This document shows, in pieces, positions 8,377 to 17,290 of a stretch of 64,000 bases of DNA. Made by a program: the position numbers and the translations under genes. Origin of the DNA: a beta proteobacterium KB13 (lineage in GTDB: Bacteria; Pseudomonadota; Gammaproteobacteria; Burkholderiales; Methylophilaceae); the NCBI GenBank assembly GCA_000156155.1, contig DS995299.1, forward strand, positions 149,827-213,826. Direction: 5' to 3'. The notes beneath the pieces are model-generated. The model did no database searches. It was not told the origin of the DNA and worked only from the letters and a program-made list of their open reading frames with translations. Each line of letters opens with the position of its first letter. Positions within the stretch are counted from its first letter, which is position 1.

Positions 8377-9348
8377 TTATCCTCCTGTGTGAGACATGAA
8401 TCTAATCACATTTGTTTTATTTTCTAGGTTAAATTCATGAGATTTAGGTTTGTTTGATAAAGAGTCAATAATTAATCTTTCAACGGCATGGTCTGTATCA
8501 TGATCTCTCAAAGGCTCAATCAAATTCACTTTTTCATCATGACCTAAACACAAATGCAGATATCCATCGGCACTCACTCTCACTCTGTTACATGAATCAC
8601 AAAAATTATGACTATGAGGAGAAATAAATCCTACAAAAGAATTGCTGCCTTTAATTTTCCAATACACTGCTGGACCGCCAGTTCTTTTATTGTTTTCTTC
8701 TAGAATATATTTTTTTTCTATGATTTTTTTTGCCTCGTTGCTGTTGATGAAACTTGTGGAGCGATCATAGCCAATCTCACCCAAAGGCATCTGTTCAATA
8801 AAACTGATATTGAAATTTTGCTCTACTGCGTAAGAGACTAAATCAATAATCTCATGATCATTAATATTTTTCATCAAAACAGTATTTAATTTTATTTGGA
8901 AGTACTCCTTTGCAATTTCAAGGTTAGCAAGCACTTCATTTAAATTACCAATCCTGGTGATTTTTTTGAAATTTTCAGAACACAAACTATCCAAACTGAC
9001 ATTGATGCGTTTAATTTTTGATTGTTTAAGCACGTCAAGTTTTTGATCAAGCTGGGATCCGTTGGTCGTTAAGGTAAGCTCTTTAAGTTTTTTATTTTGA
9101 CTAAGCTTATCGATTAATTCATTCACACCTCTCCTGACAAGAGGCTCTCCACCAGTAAGTCTTATCTTTTCAACACCTAAATTAATGAAAATATTTGCTA
9201 GTCGATTCATCTCTTCAATCGTCAACATTTGATGTTTTGGCATGAACTCAATATCTTCACTCATGCAATATTGACATCGAAAGTCACAGCGGTCCGTCAC
9301 CGACAATCTTAAATAATTTATTTTTCGCTTAAAAGGGTCTTGTAACAT
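8377..9348 (-). CDS. moaA: GTP 3',8-cyclase MoaA
   Basis: A 323-residue radical SAM enzyme that starts Mo-cofactor synthesis from GTP. The SAM cluster CxxxCxxC is at Cys21/25/28, the C-terminal cluster at Cys250/253/267, and the conserved GG tail is present (SHTGG). First gene of the cofactor unit, divergent from fdsG across 96 bp. No moaC, moaD or moaE is in the window. No clear SD precedes the ATG. Confidence 0.95.
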   Translation of the reverse strand: MLQDPFKRKINYLRLSVTDRCDFRCQYCMSEDIEFMPKHQMLTIEEMNRLANIFINLGVEKIRLTGGEPLVRRGVNELIDKLSQNKKLKELTLTTNGSQLDQKLDVLKQSKIKRINVSLDSLCSENFKKITRIGNLNEVLANLEIAKEYFQIKLNTVLMKNINDHEIIDLVSYAVEQNFNISFIEQMPLGEIGYDRSTSFINSNEAKKIIEKKYILEENNKRTGGPAVYWKIKGSNSFVGFISPHSHNFCDSCNRVRVSADGYLHLCLGHDEKVNLIEPLRDHDTDHAVERLIIDSLSNKPKSHEFNLENKTNVIRFMSHTGG

Positions 9349-9402
9349 GCAAATAATGCTTATCTTTAATGATTTCTATTAGTAAAAAAGTCTCCAACAT
9401 TT

Positions 9403-9430
9403 AGTATAATGGGGGTATGGAGAAGGTCAA
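9403..9430 (-). promoter_or_regulatory. Sigma-70 promoter for moaA-mobA-moeA
   Basis: Read on the minus strand: -35 TTGACC (9430-9425), 16-bp spacer, -10 TATACT (9408-9403). This predicts a leader of roughly 48 nt to the moaA ATG at 9348. The -10 overlaps the plus-strand TATAAT of the fds promoter. Confidence 0.6.
9405..9410 (+). promoter_or_regulatory. -10 element of the fds operon promoter
   Basis: A perfect TATAAT on the plus strand. No good -35 is seen at 16-18 bp upstream, so activation by a regulator is possible. The predicted start of transcription, about 7 bp downstream, falls near 9417, only about 28 nt before fdsG. Confidence 0.5.
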
Positions 9431-9452
9431 CCAATTTAGACTAAATGGATAA
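9417..9452 (+). other. Possible 11-codon leader ORF overlapping the fdsG start
   Basis: ATG 9417 opens an 11-codon frame ([11 protein letters not shown]) ending at TAA 9450-9452, out of frame with and overlapping the fdsG ATG at 9445. It begins at about the predicted transcription start, so it would be nearly leaderless. fdsG lacks a visible SD at 5-12 nt, which makes coupling from this ORF conceivable. Could be chance. Confidence 0.25.
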
Positions 9453-9897
9453 GATTAAAATACAACAACATATTCAGAAATATAAAGATGTTCCTGGTGG
9501 GCTCCTTCCTTTGATGCATGCTATTCAGGACGATTTAGGTTTCATTCCAGAGGAAAGCTATCCACTGATATCACATGCGATGAGTTTGTCCGTGGCAGAA
9601 ATACATGGATTTGTCAGTTTCTATCATCATTTCCGCACAAAGAAAGCAGGTAAAAATATTATTCAAGTTTGTCGAGCAGAGTCCTGTCAGGCAATGAATT
9701 CGAAATCAATTGAAACCTATTTAAAAGATAAATTAGGTATTGATTACCACGAAATGACAGATGATCAAAAATTTAGTTTAGAGCCAGTGTATTGTTTGGG
9801 AAACTGTGCCTGTTCTCCTTCAATTATGATAAATGATGATGTTTTCGGTAGAGTCGATAAAGAAAAAATAGATAAACTTATTGAGGATATAAAATAA
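9445..9897 (+). CDS. fdsG: NAD-dependent formate dehydrogenase gamma subunit (NuoE-like)
   Basis: 150 residues. A thioredoxin-like [2Fe-2S] protein with the paired cysteines CRAESC and CLGNC typical of NuoE/FdsG. In the FdsGBAD complex it carries electrons near the FMN site of FdsB. An in-frame stop immediately upstream (TAA 9442-9444) fixes ATG 9445 as the first start. It ends one base before fdsB, so the two are tightly coupled. Confidence 0.92.
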   Translation: MDKIKIQQHIQKYKDVPGGLLPLMHAIQDDLGFIPEESYPLISHAMSLSVAEIHGFVSFYHHFRTKKAGKNIIQVCRAESCQAMNSKSIETYLKDKLGIDYHEMTDDQKFSLEPVYCLGNCACSPSIMINDDVFGRVDKEKIDKLIEDIK

Positions 9898-11451
9898 ATG
9901 ACAATTAAGATTTTTGTTCCGATTGATTCAACTGCTCAATCCTTGGGTTCGAATGAGGTTGCGCACAAAATTGAATTTGAAGCACAAAAAAGGAATTTAG
10001 AAATTGATCTTGTTAGAAATGGATCACGAGGTCTCTTCTGGATAGAACCTCTTGTTGAAGTTGAATACAATGGCGAGCGAATAGCTTATGGCCCGATTAA
10101 TGAGGAGGATATCTCTAGTTTATTCGACGCTAAGTTTTTTGAAGGTGGCAAGCATGACAAATACCTTGGAAAAACAGATGAGATTGCTTGGTTAAAAAAT
10201 CAAGAAAGACTTACGTTTGCTAGAGTTGGTATTACAGACCCTCTTTCATTAAAAGACTATATTGACCATGAAGGTTTTGTAGGACTAAAAAAAGCTATTA
10301 ACATGGAAGCACAACAGATTGTCAACGAAGTAAAGGATTCTGGTTTGCGAGGAAGGGGTGGGGCAGCATTCCCAACGGGTATTAAATGGCAAACTGTTTT
10401 AGATACTGAATCGACTCAAAAATATATCGTTTGTAATGCAGATGAAGGGGATTCTGGCACATATTCTGATCGCATGACTATGGAAAATGATCCATTCATG
10501 CTGATAGAAGGAATGATTATTGCAGGTCTCGCAGTTAATGCAGACCATGGATACATTTACTTAAGATCTGAATATCCCCATGCACAAGATGTCTTGAATA
10601 AGGCAATCAAAATTGCCACTGAAAATAATTATTTGGGACAAAATATATTAAATTCCAACAAAAACTTCACATTAGAAGTGACAAGAGCTGCCGGAGCTTA
10701 TATTTGCGGTGAAGAAACTTCGTTACTTGAAAGTTTGGAAGGCAAGCGAGGATTGGTAAGGTACAAACCACCACTGCCTGCAATTGAGGGCTTGTTTGGA
10801 AAACCCACTGTTGTGAACAACGTGGTGTCCTTAGCCACAATCCCAATAATTATGTCAAAAGGAGCTAAATATTATGCTGATTTTGGTGTTGGAAGATCAA
10901 AAGGCACATTACCAATTCAGCTAGCTGGAAATCTGAAACAAACAGGCTTAATTGAAAAAGCTTTTGGCATAACATTAAGAGAACTGCTGTATGATTTTGG
11001 TGGAGGATCGGCAACGGGTAAGAAGATCAAAGCCGTTCAAGTTGGAGGTCCGCTTGGTGCATTTATCGCTGAGGAAAATTTTGATATTGAATTAGATTAT
11101 GAAGCGTATTCAAAATTAAATGCGGTTGTTGGTCACGGAGGTATCGTGGCATTTGATGAGGATGTCAATATGGCCGAAATGGCAAGATATTCATTTGAGT
11201 TTTGTGCAATAGAATCATGTGGTAAGTGTACTCCATGTAGGATTGGATCAACGCGTGGCATGGAAGTAATTGATAAAATCGTAGCCAGAGATGAGCAGCC
11301 AAAAAATGTAGCATTGTTAGAAAATCTATGCGACACGATGGTTAATGGTTCACTCTGTGCAATGGGAGGGATGACGCCCTTTCCAGTCATGAGCGCACTG
11401 AAGTATTTCCCTAATGATTTTGGGGTTGAATCTAAGCCATCAGAGACATAA
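9898..11451 (+). CDS. fdsB: NAD-dependent formate dehydrogenase beta subunit (NuoF-like)
   Basis: 517 residues. An N-terminal thioredoxin-like extension (about 1-110) is followed by the NuoF core with FMN/NADH-binding glycine-rich segments (GLRGRGGAAFPTG; ICGEETSLLESLEGKRG) and a C-terminal [4Fe-4S] cluster (CGKCTPCRIG plus a later Cys in GSLCAMGG). This subunit passes formate-derived electrons to NAD+ in the cytoplasm. Second gene of fdsGBA-fdhD-fdsD. Confidence 0.93.
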   Translation: MTIKIFVPIDSTAQSLGSNEVAHKIEFEAQKRNLEIDLVRNGSRGLFWIEPLVEVEYNGERIAYGPINEEDISSLFDAKFFEGGKHDKYLGKTDEIAWLKNQERLTFARVGITDPLSLKDYIDHEGFVGLKKAINMEAQQIVNEVKDSGLRGRGGAAFPTGIKWQTVLDTESTQKYIVCNADEGDSGTYSDRMTMENDPFMLIEGMIIAGLAVNADHGYIYLRSEYPHAQDVLNKAIKIATENNYLGQNILNSNKNFTLEVTRAAGAYICGEETSLLESLEGKRGLVRYKPPLPAIEGLFGKPTVVNNVVSLATIPIIMSKGAKYYADFGVGRSKGTLPIQLAGNLKQTGLIEKAFGITLRELLYDFGGGSATGKKIKAVQVGGPLGAFIAEENFDIELDYEAYSKLNAVVGHGGIVAFDEDVNMAEMARYSFEFCAIESCGKCTPCRIGSTRGMEVIDKIVARDEQPKNVALLENLCDTMVNGSLCAMGGMTPFPVMSALKYFPNDFGVESKPSET

Positions 11452-11481
11452 AATAAAGTTATTGAATAAAAGGTTATAGCT

Positions 11482-14322
11482 ATGGATGATACTAGAGATT
11501 ACGGGACACCAAAAAAAGATAGCGCCACAATGGTGACGTTAACTATTGATGGTCAAAAAATCTCTGTTCCTCAAGGAACTTCAATCATGCGAGCCGCATC
11601 TGAGCTCGGTTCAAGCATTCCAAAACTTTGTGCGACTGACTCCTTAGAACCCTTTGGATCTTGTCGCTTATGTTTGGTTGAGATTGAAGGCCGTCGCGGA
11701 TACCCCGCATCATGTACAACCCCAGTTGATGAAGGTATGGTTGTATCGACCCAAACACCTAAACTTGCAGATATCAGAAAAGGTGTGATGGAGCTTTACA
11801 TTTCAGATCACCCACTGGACTGCCTTACTTGCTCCACTAATGGTGATTGTGAATTACAAGACATGGCAGGAGCTGTTGGCTTAAGAGATGTACGTTATGG
11901 GTATGAAGGTGAAAATCACCTTAACTCTGAAAAAGATCAATCTAACCCATATTTTACCTTTGACCCATCTAAATGTATTGTATGTTCCAGGTGTGTTAGG
12001 GCCTGTGAAGAAACTCAAGGAACATTTGCTTTAACTATTGATAGCCGTGGTTTTGAATCAAAAGTTTCTGCTGGCAATAAAAATTTCTTTGATTCTGAAT
12101 GTGTTTCTTGTGGCGCCTGTGTTCAGGCATGCCCAACTGCAACGTTAATGGAAAATTCAGTTATTGAATCTGGGGTCCCAGAAAAGTCAGTGACCACAAC
12201 TTGTGCTTACTGTGGGGTGGGGTGCTCATTTAATGCAGAAATGAAGGGTGAAGAATTAGTAAGAATGACTCCAAATAAAAATGGAGGCGCTAATCATGGA
12301 CATTCATGCGTTAAAGGTCGATTTGCATGGGGTTACACCACGCATAAAGATAGAATCACAACTCCAATGATTAGAAAAAGTATTCATGATCCATGGCAAG
12401 AAGTGACCTGGGATGAAGCTATCAACTATGCTGCCAGTGAAGTTAAAAGAATTCAAAAAAAATATGGAACGGACTCTGTAGGTGCTATCAACTCCTCAAG
12501 GTGTACTAATGAGGAAACATTTTTGGTGCAAAAATTAGTTCGAGCTGGTTTTGGTAATAACAATATTGATACTTGCGCCCGAGTTTGTCATTCTCCAACC
12601 GGTTATGGATTAAAGCAAACCCTTGGTGAGTCAGCTGGGACACAGAATTTTGATTCAGTAATGAAATCAGATGTGATCATGGTAATAGGTGCCAATCCAA
12701 CAGATGGACATCCAGTTTTTGGATCACAAATGAAGAGAAGACTTCGCCAAGGTGCGAAATTGATCGTTGTCGATCCTAGAGAGATTGATCTTGTTAATAA
12801 GTCTCCACATATACGAGCTGATTATCACCTAAAACTTAAGCCAGGAACTAATGTTGCCATTATAAATGCCATTGCACACGTTGTAGTAACAGAAAATCTA
12901 GTTAAACAAGGTTTTGTTGATGCTCGATGCGAAACAGATTCATTTAAAAAATGGGCTGATTTTGTGAGTCTTGAAAAAAATTCTCCAGAAGTATTGCATT
13001 TGGAAACAGGAGTTCCAGCAGAGACTATAAGGCAAGCGGCAAGACTTTTTGCTACGGAAAATAATGGTGCAATCTATTATGGTCTTGGTGTAACAGAGCA
13101 TAGCCAAGGCTCAACAATGGTAATGGGTATTGCTAATTTAGCAATGGCAACTGGAAATATTGGACGTGAAGGTGTTGGGGTAAATCCTCTAAGGGGTCAA
13201 AATAATGTTCAGGGGTCATGTGATATGGGATCATTTCCACATGAATTTCCTGGATATAGACATGTATCTGATTCAGAAACAAGAGAGATGCTAGAAAAAA
13301 GCTGGGGAGTATCGCTTCAGTCTGAGCCTGGTTTAAGAATTCCAAACATGCTCGATTCGGCAATTGATGGTTCTTTTAAAGCTTTATACTGTCAAGGTGA
13401 AGATATTGCCCAGTCTGATCCAAATACACAACACGTTACTCATGCATTAGAATCAATGGAGTGTGTGATTGTTCAAGATTTATTCTTAAATGAAACAGCA
13501 ATGTACGCGCATGTCTTCTTACCTGGGTCATCTTTTTTAGAGAAAAGCGGAACATTTACGAACGCTGAAAGAAGAATATCACCTGTGAGAAGAGTAATGA
13601 CTCCGAAAAATGGTTATGAGGACTGGGAAGTGACTCAAATGTTATCTAACGCTTTAGGTTATACAATGAGCTATAACCATGCCTCTGAAATTCTTGATGA
13701 AATTGCAAGAATTACTCCAACATTTACAAATGTTTCATTCGAAAAATTAGATCAACAAGGTAGTATTCAGTGGCCTTGTAACGACGATCATCCGGATGGA
13801 ACACCCACAATGCATGTTGATGAATTTGTTCGTGGTAAAGGTAAGTTCTTTATTACTGAATATATTCCAACAACAGAAAAAGTGAATAAGCGCTTCCCTT
13901 TAATTCTCACTACTGGAAGAATTCTATCCCAGTACAATGTTGGAGCCCAAACCAGAAGAACAAACAACAGTAAATGGCATTCTGAGGATTTAATAGAAGT
14001 TCACCCGCATGATGCTGAAGAAAGAGGCATTAATGAGGGAGATTGGGTTGGAATTACAAGCCGAGCCGGTGAAACTGTTTTGAGATGCAAAGTGACGGAG
14101 CGTGTGCAACCTGGCGTAGTTTATACCACCTTCCATCACCCATTCTCTGGAGCTAATGTAATTACAACTGACAACTCAGACTGGGCAACAAACTGCCCTG
14201 AATTCAAAGTGACTGCTGTTCAATTAACAAAAGTTTCCCAGCTATCTTCCTGGCAAGAGAAATACAAATCCTTCAGTGAAGAACAAATATCCTTTGTAGA
14301 TTCCAAGAAGGAAAAAGTGTAA
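11482..14322 (+). CDS. fdsA: NAD-dependent formate dehydrogenase alpha subunit (Mo-bis-MGD)
   Basis: 946 residues; oxidises formate to CO2. An N-terminal [2Fe-2S] ferredoxin domain (Cys50, 61, 64, 78) is followed by a NuoG-like His/Cys cluster region (110-123), two [4Fe-4S] sets (Cys165-175 and 207-217), a further [4Fe-4S] motif CAYCGVGC (241-248), then the molybdopterin domains. The Mo ligand is probably Cys369 in RVCHSPT, next to the catalytic His370, so a cysteine rather than selenocysteine enzyme. Final dinucleotide-binding domain about 830-946. Needs MobA-made bis-MGD and FdhD sulfuration. Confidence 0.95.
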   Translation: MDDTRDYGTPKKDSATMVTLTIDGQKISVPQGTSIMRAASELGSSIPKLCATDSLEPFGSCRLCLVEIEGRRGYPASCTTPVDEGMVVSTQTPKLADIRKGVMELYISDHPLDCLTCSTNGDCELQDMAGAVGLRDVRYGYEGENHLNSEKDQSNPYFTFDPSKCIVCSRCVRACEETQGTFALTIDSRGFESKVSAGNKNFFDSECVSCGACVQACPTATLMENSVIESGVPEKSVTTTCAYCGVGCSFNAEMKGEELVRMTPNKNGGANHGHSCVKGRFAWGYTTHKDRITTPMIRKSIHDPWQEVTWDEAINYAASEVKRIQKKYGTDSVGAINSSRCTNEETFLVQKLVRAGFGNNNIDTCARVCHSPTGYGLKQTLGESAGTQNFDSVMKSDVIMVIGANPTDGHPVFGSQMKRRLRQGAKLIVVDPREIDLVNKSPHIRADYHLKLKPGTNVAIINAIAHVVVTENLVKQGFVDARCETDSFKKWADFVSLEKNSPEVLHLETGVPAETIRQAARLFATENNGAIYYGLGVTEHSQGSTMVMGIANLAMATGNIGREGVGVNPLRGQNNVQGSCDMGSFPHEFPGYRHVSDSETREMLEKSWGVSLQSEPGLRIPNMLDSAIDGSFKALYCQGEDIAQSDPNTQHVTHALESMECVIVQDLFLNETAMYAHVFLPGSSFLEKSGTFTNAERRISPVRRVMTPKNGYEDWEVTQMLSNALGYTMSYNHASEILDEIARITPTFTNVSFEKLDQQGSIQWPCNDDHPDGTPTMHVDEFVRGKGKFFITEYIPTTEKVNKRFPLILTTGRILSQYNVGAQTRRTNNSKWHSEDLIEVHPHDAEERGINEGDWVGITSRAGETVLRCKVTERVQPGVVYTTFHHPFSGANVITTDNSDWATNCPEFKVTAVQLTKVSQLSSWQEKYKSFSEEQISFVDSKKEKV

Positions 14323-14325
14323 CTT

Positions 14326-15129
14326 TTGAATCAACAGAACCTATATTCTGAATATAAAGTTTCTGACTCAGATAATCTTGAACAAAGTAGAACCGATTTC
14401 TTATCAAATGAATTTCCAATAGCGATAAGTTTTAATGGCATTAGCCATGTTGTCATGATGGCTACCCCAATGGATTTGGAAGATTTTGTTATTGGTTTTT
14501 CATTTACTGAGGGAATAATTTCTTCTATTGATGAAGTATTTGATATTGAAATATCAAAAAATGATTATGGGATAGAAGTTGCAGTAGAAATTGCGCAAGA
14601 GCCATTTCAAAAATTAAAACATTTAAAAAGAAACTTATCTGGAAAAACAGGATGTGGTATTTGTGGTATTGAGAGTCTTGAGTATTTTACCAATAGACTA
14701 AAGTTAAAATATCCTGAAAAAATAGAATACCAGATTACAAGTGAGCAAATTACAGCAAGTTTAGATGCTTTTAAATCAAGCCAAAAAGGTCAAGTGAAAA
14801 CAGGTTCTATTCATGCTGCCGCATTATTTGATTTAGATGGAAATCTTTTAAGTATTAGGGAAGATGTTGGTCGACATAATGCATTGGATAAATTGATTGG
14901 AAGAAAGTTAGTTGATAATTTAGACGGCTCTTTTATTGTATGCTCAAGCCGAGCAAGCTACGAAATGGTGCAAAAAGTTTTGGTTACAGATATTCCGATT
15001 TTGATTGCTATTTCAGCGCCTACATCGATGGCTATAAATTTAGCCTTGCAACATAATCTTACAGTAATTGGCTTTGCAAGAGATAAAAGATTCGTTGTAT
15101 ATAGCCACAAAAACAGAATAATCGAGTAG
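14326..15129 (+). CDS. fdhD: Formate dehydrogenase sulfurtransferase FdhD
   Basis: 267 residues. FdhD delivers sulfur from IscS to the Mo centre of formate dehydrogenase. The key CxxC pair is Cys110/Cys113 (TGCGICG); the GSIHAAALF and REDVGRHNALDKLIG segments are family hallmarks. The start is TTG 14326, supported by AAGGA at 14308-14312; it begins 3 bp after fdsA. Confidence 0.93.
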   Translation: MNQQNLYSEYKVSDSDNLEQSRTDFLSNEFPIAISFNGISHVVMMATPMDLEDFVIGFSFTEGIISSIDEVFDIEISKNDYGIEVAVEIAQEPFQKLKHLKRNLSGKTGCGICGIESLEYFTNRLKLKYPEKIEYQITSEQITASLDAFKSSQKGQVKTGSIHAAALFDLDGNLLSIREDVGRHNALDKLIGRKLVDNLDGSFIVCSSRASYEMVQKVLVTDIPILIAISAPTSMAINLALQHNLTVIGFARDKRFVVYSHKNRIIE

Positions 15130-15139
15130 AATATCGCCC

Positions 15140-15349
15140 ATGGAAGATCAACACATAGTCAACATGGCAAACCAAATTGCCAGTTTTTTTGAAGCCTATC
15201 CAGACCAAGCGGAGGCAATTGATGGAGTGTCTGGACATCTTAAAAAATTTTGGTCCCCAAAAATGAGAGTTAAATTAAAAGAAATTGCTGACCAGGGTAA
15301 TATAGATAATATTCATCATTTAGTTTTAGATGCGATAAAACTAATTTAA
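15140..15349 (+). CDS. fdsD: Formate dehydrogenase delta subunit
   Basis: 69 residues matching the small FdsD family: NMANQIASFFEAYP at the start and HLKKFWSPKMR in the middle. FdsD is required for active FDH in related bacteria, probably in cofactor insertion or assembly. Last gene of the operon; its stop overlaps the stop of the convergent glycosyltransferase within TTAA. Confidence 0.88.
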   Translation: MEDQHIVNMANQIASFFEAYPDQAEAIDGVSGHLKKFWSPKMRVKLKEIADQGNIDNIHHLVLDAIKLI

Positions 15350-16968
15350 TTTTTTATTATATAAAATGTCTTCTTATCATTCGGCATTTTACCTTCCCAT
15401 AAAATGCTACTTTTAAATTCTGTGTCATTAGATGCTGATCTAATGTCTTTGTGAGCTATTATATATTTGCAATTTTTATCATTTTTTCTAATATCAATTT
15501 GAGTAAAGTAGAAGATTAAATCAATGTAGCTATCATTCAAATTATTTGATGACATACATTCATTTTTTGCGATATCAATAGCAGTAATTTTTTTGAATAT
15601 TTGGCCATAGTCTTTCCGATTTTCAATCATAGGAAACCATAGTAGAGTCGTAGTCACCCATGAAAGAGTAATGCCAAGGGCCCAATTAGTGACAGAGGAT
15701 CGATTGGTGAGATTATTTTTCCAAAGTGAAAAAATCCATACTACAAGGAAAATTAAAGCTAGAAAAATTTGAAAAAAGTTCAGTTCAGGTGAGAAGTTTC
15801 CTGAAAGATAAACCATTCTTTCATGAATTTTATATGGAATACCAAAACTTAATGCAAACCAACCAATCCAGAGTATTAATGTTATTGCAGAAAAAATAAG
15901 GATCCCAAACCAATTTAAAGCCCCTGATGCTCCTCTTTGTAGAGTGTCAATAGATGTGCTTGCCATGATCGCTATAGCAGGCAATAAAATCATTAACTTA
16001 ACTTGGCTAACTTGACTTTCGCATATTAAAAGCAAGAAAAACCAAGCAATAAAAATTAATGGCAAGTTTGTTCTTTTATATTTAAGAAAAGTCGATAGTT
16101 CATTAAATAATGTGAAAATAAATAATGGCACTGCCGGCCATGCAAACCAAAGCATATTTAAAAAATAGTATTTAATATTTTGAGTTGAAAAATTTATTGT
16201 TGGCGATAGAAAATTTTCTAAACTGCCAGGATGATACAAAGAGAGCAGGAACAACCAGATACCTATAAAAAATAGACTTGATAACAGACCCAACCCAGCA
16301 AAAATAATAGTTCTTTTATAATTCCAACTCGGAAGTGTTGCCAGTGTGGCAGTGACTCCAATTATTGGAATTAAATATATCAATCCCTTGGATAGCAAAC
16401 CAATGATTAAAGAAACACCCAATAAAATAGAAGCCCGAAAAGGTCTTCTGTGCGAAAGAGAAAATGAATAGAGACTTATGCTTGCTGCAGTTAAGATCGC
16501 TATTTCATGAGTGAAAGTGTGAAGCGTAAAAAAAAGTCCAACAGATGATAAAAAGATAATATTACTTTGTCTTCCGTAACCAAAACCTCTTAACTCGCGA
16601 TTAGTTAGGCCAATACTTATCATTGTTAAAGCAACCCAGAAAAGATTGCTCAAGCGTGCAGCATTGTGGGGCTCTAGAAAAAAAATAATTTTTGCAAAAA
16701 TCGCTCCAAGAGTTTCATAGATATGACCATGATCAAAACCATTAATGCTAGCAAGATGAGGAGCTAAAATGTCACCATTAAAAAAAATATTAGTAAATAT
16801 ACTAAAAGAGTTTGTTTCTAATGGTCTCCATGGACTATGAGAAAATAGCCCAAAAACTAAGTATATTGTTGCAAAAATGACTAGAAAATTGATTTTGGCT
16901 TTTTCCCCAACTTTTTTCTTTGGGGTTTGCATGTTTCCTTGCCAGTCATGATCTAAAAAATATTTCAT
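15346..16968 (-). CDS. ArnT/GT39-like polytopic glycosyltransferase
   Basis: About 540 residues with roughly 10-12 membrane helices and an early periplasmic loop SPWRPLETNSF that resembles the acidic catalytic loop of polyprenyl-phosphate sugar transferases (ArnT, PMT). Such enzymes move a sugar from a lipid carrier to lipid A, protein or a glycan; donor and acceptor cannot be told from sequence. ATG 16968 is used. A TTG at 16983 is less likely, and an ATG at 16932 preceded by AAGGA is a good alternative. A terminator lies between it and rpmE upstream. Confidence 0.65.
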   Translation of the reverse strand: MKYFLDHDWQGNMQTPKKKVGEKAKINFLVIFATIYLVFGLFSHSPWRPLETNSFSIFTNIFFNGDILAPHLASINGFDHGHIYETLGAIFAKIIFFLEPHNAARLSNLFWVALTMISIGLTNRELRGFGYGRQSNIIFLSSVGLFFTLHTFTHEIAILTAASISLYSFSLSHRRPFRASILLGVSLIIGLLSKGLIYLIPIIGVTATLATLPSWNYKRTIIFAGLGLLSSLFFIGIWLFLLSLYHPGSLENFLSPTINFSTQNIKYYFLNMLWFAWPAVPLFIFTLFNELSTFLKYKRTNLPLIFIAWFFLLLICESQVSQVKLMILLPAIAIMASTSIDTLQRGASGALNWFGILIFSAITLILWIGWFALSFGIPYKIHERMVYLSGNFSPELNFFQIFLALIFLVVWIFSLWKNNLTNRSSVTNWALGITLSWVTTTLLWFPMIENRKDYGQIFKKITAIDIAKNECMSSNNLNDSYIDLIFYFTQIDIRKNDKNCKYIIAHKDIRSASNDTEFKSSILWEGKMPNDKKTFYIIKN

Positions 16969-16981
16969 AAAATTAATATAC

Positions 16982-17015
16982 AAAAAAAAAGGCAGCTTTG
17001 CTGCCTAATTTTTTT
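16982..17015 (-). terminator. Rho-independent terminator after rpmE
   Basis: GGCAGC (16991-16996) and GCTGCC (17000-17005) form a six-pair stem with a three-base loop, flanked by a nine-A run at 16982-16990 (T-run on the minus strand) and a T-run on the other side, so it could work in both directions. Confidence 0.85.
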
Positions 17016-17026
17016 ATAAAAATGAA

Positions 17027-17227
17027 TTACATTCCATATTTTTGCTTAAACTTCTCAACGCGACCTGCTGTGTCAACAATTTTTTGTTTACCTGTGTAAA
17101 AGGGATGACATTGAGAGCAGACTTCAATATTTAAATCTTTACCCGCTGTTGACTTAGTCGTGAAGGAATTTCCACAACTGCAAGTAACATTTATCTCAGG
17201 ATATTTTGGATGCGTATCTTTTTTCAT
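17027..17227 (-). CDS. rpmE: 50S ribosomal protein L31 (zinc type)
   Basis: 66 residues, standard length, with the four zinc-binding cysteines Cys16, 18, 37 and 40 and the conserved HPFYTGKQK segment. This is the C+ form; no C- paralogue is in the window. Single-gene unit with its own terminator. Confidence 0.96.
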   Translation of the reverse strand: MKKDTHPKYPEINVTCSCGNSFTTKSTAGKDLNIEVCSQCHPFYTGKQKIVDTAGRVEKFKQKYGM

Positions 17228-17290
17228 AATAATTGGTCTAAATATAAATTAAGTTGCGTATTATCGTATTAATTTGCCAAAAAAGCAAGA

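Noticed and set aside
9349-9402. Moco riboswitch before moaA
   Set aside because: The predicted leader is only about 48 nt, far too short for the known Moco riboswitch, and no matching helices are visible.
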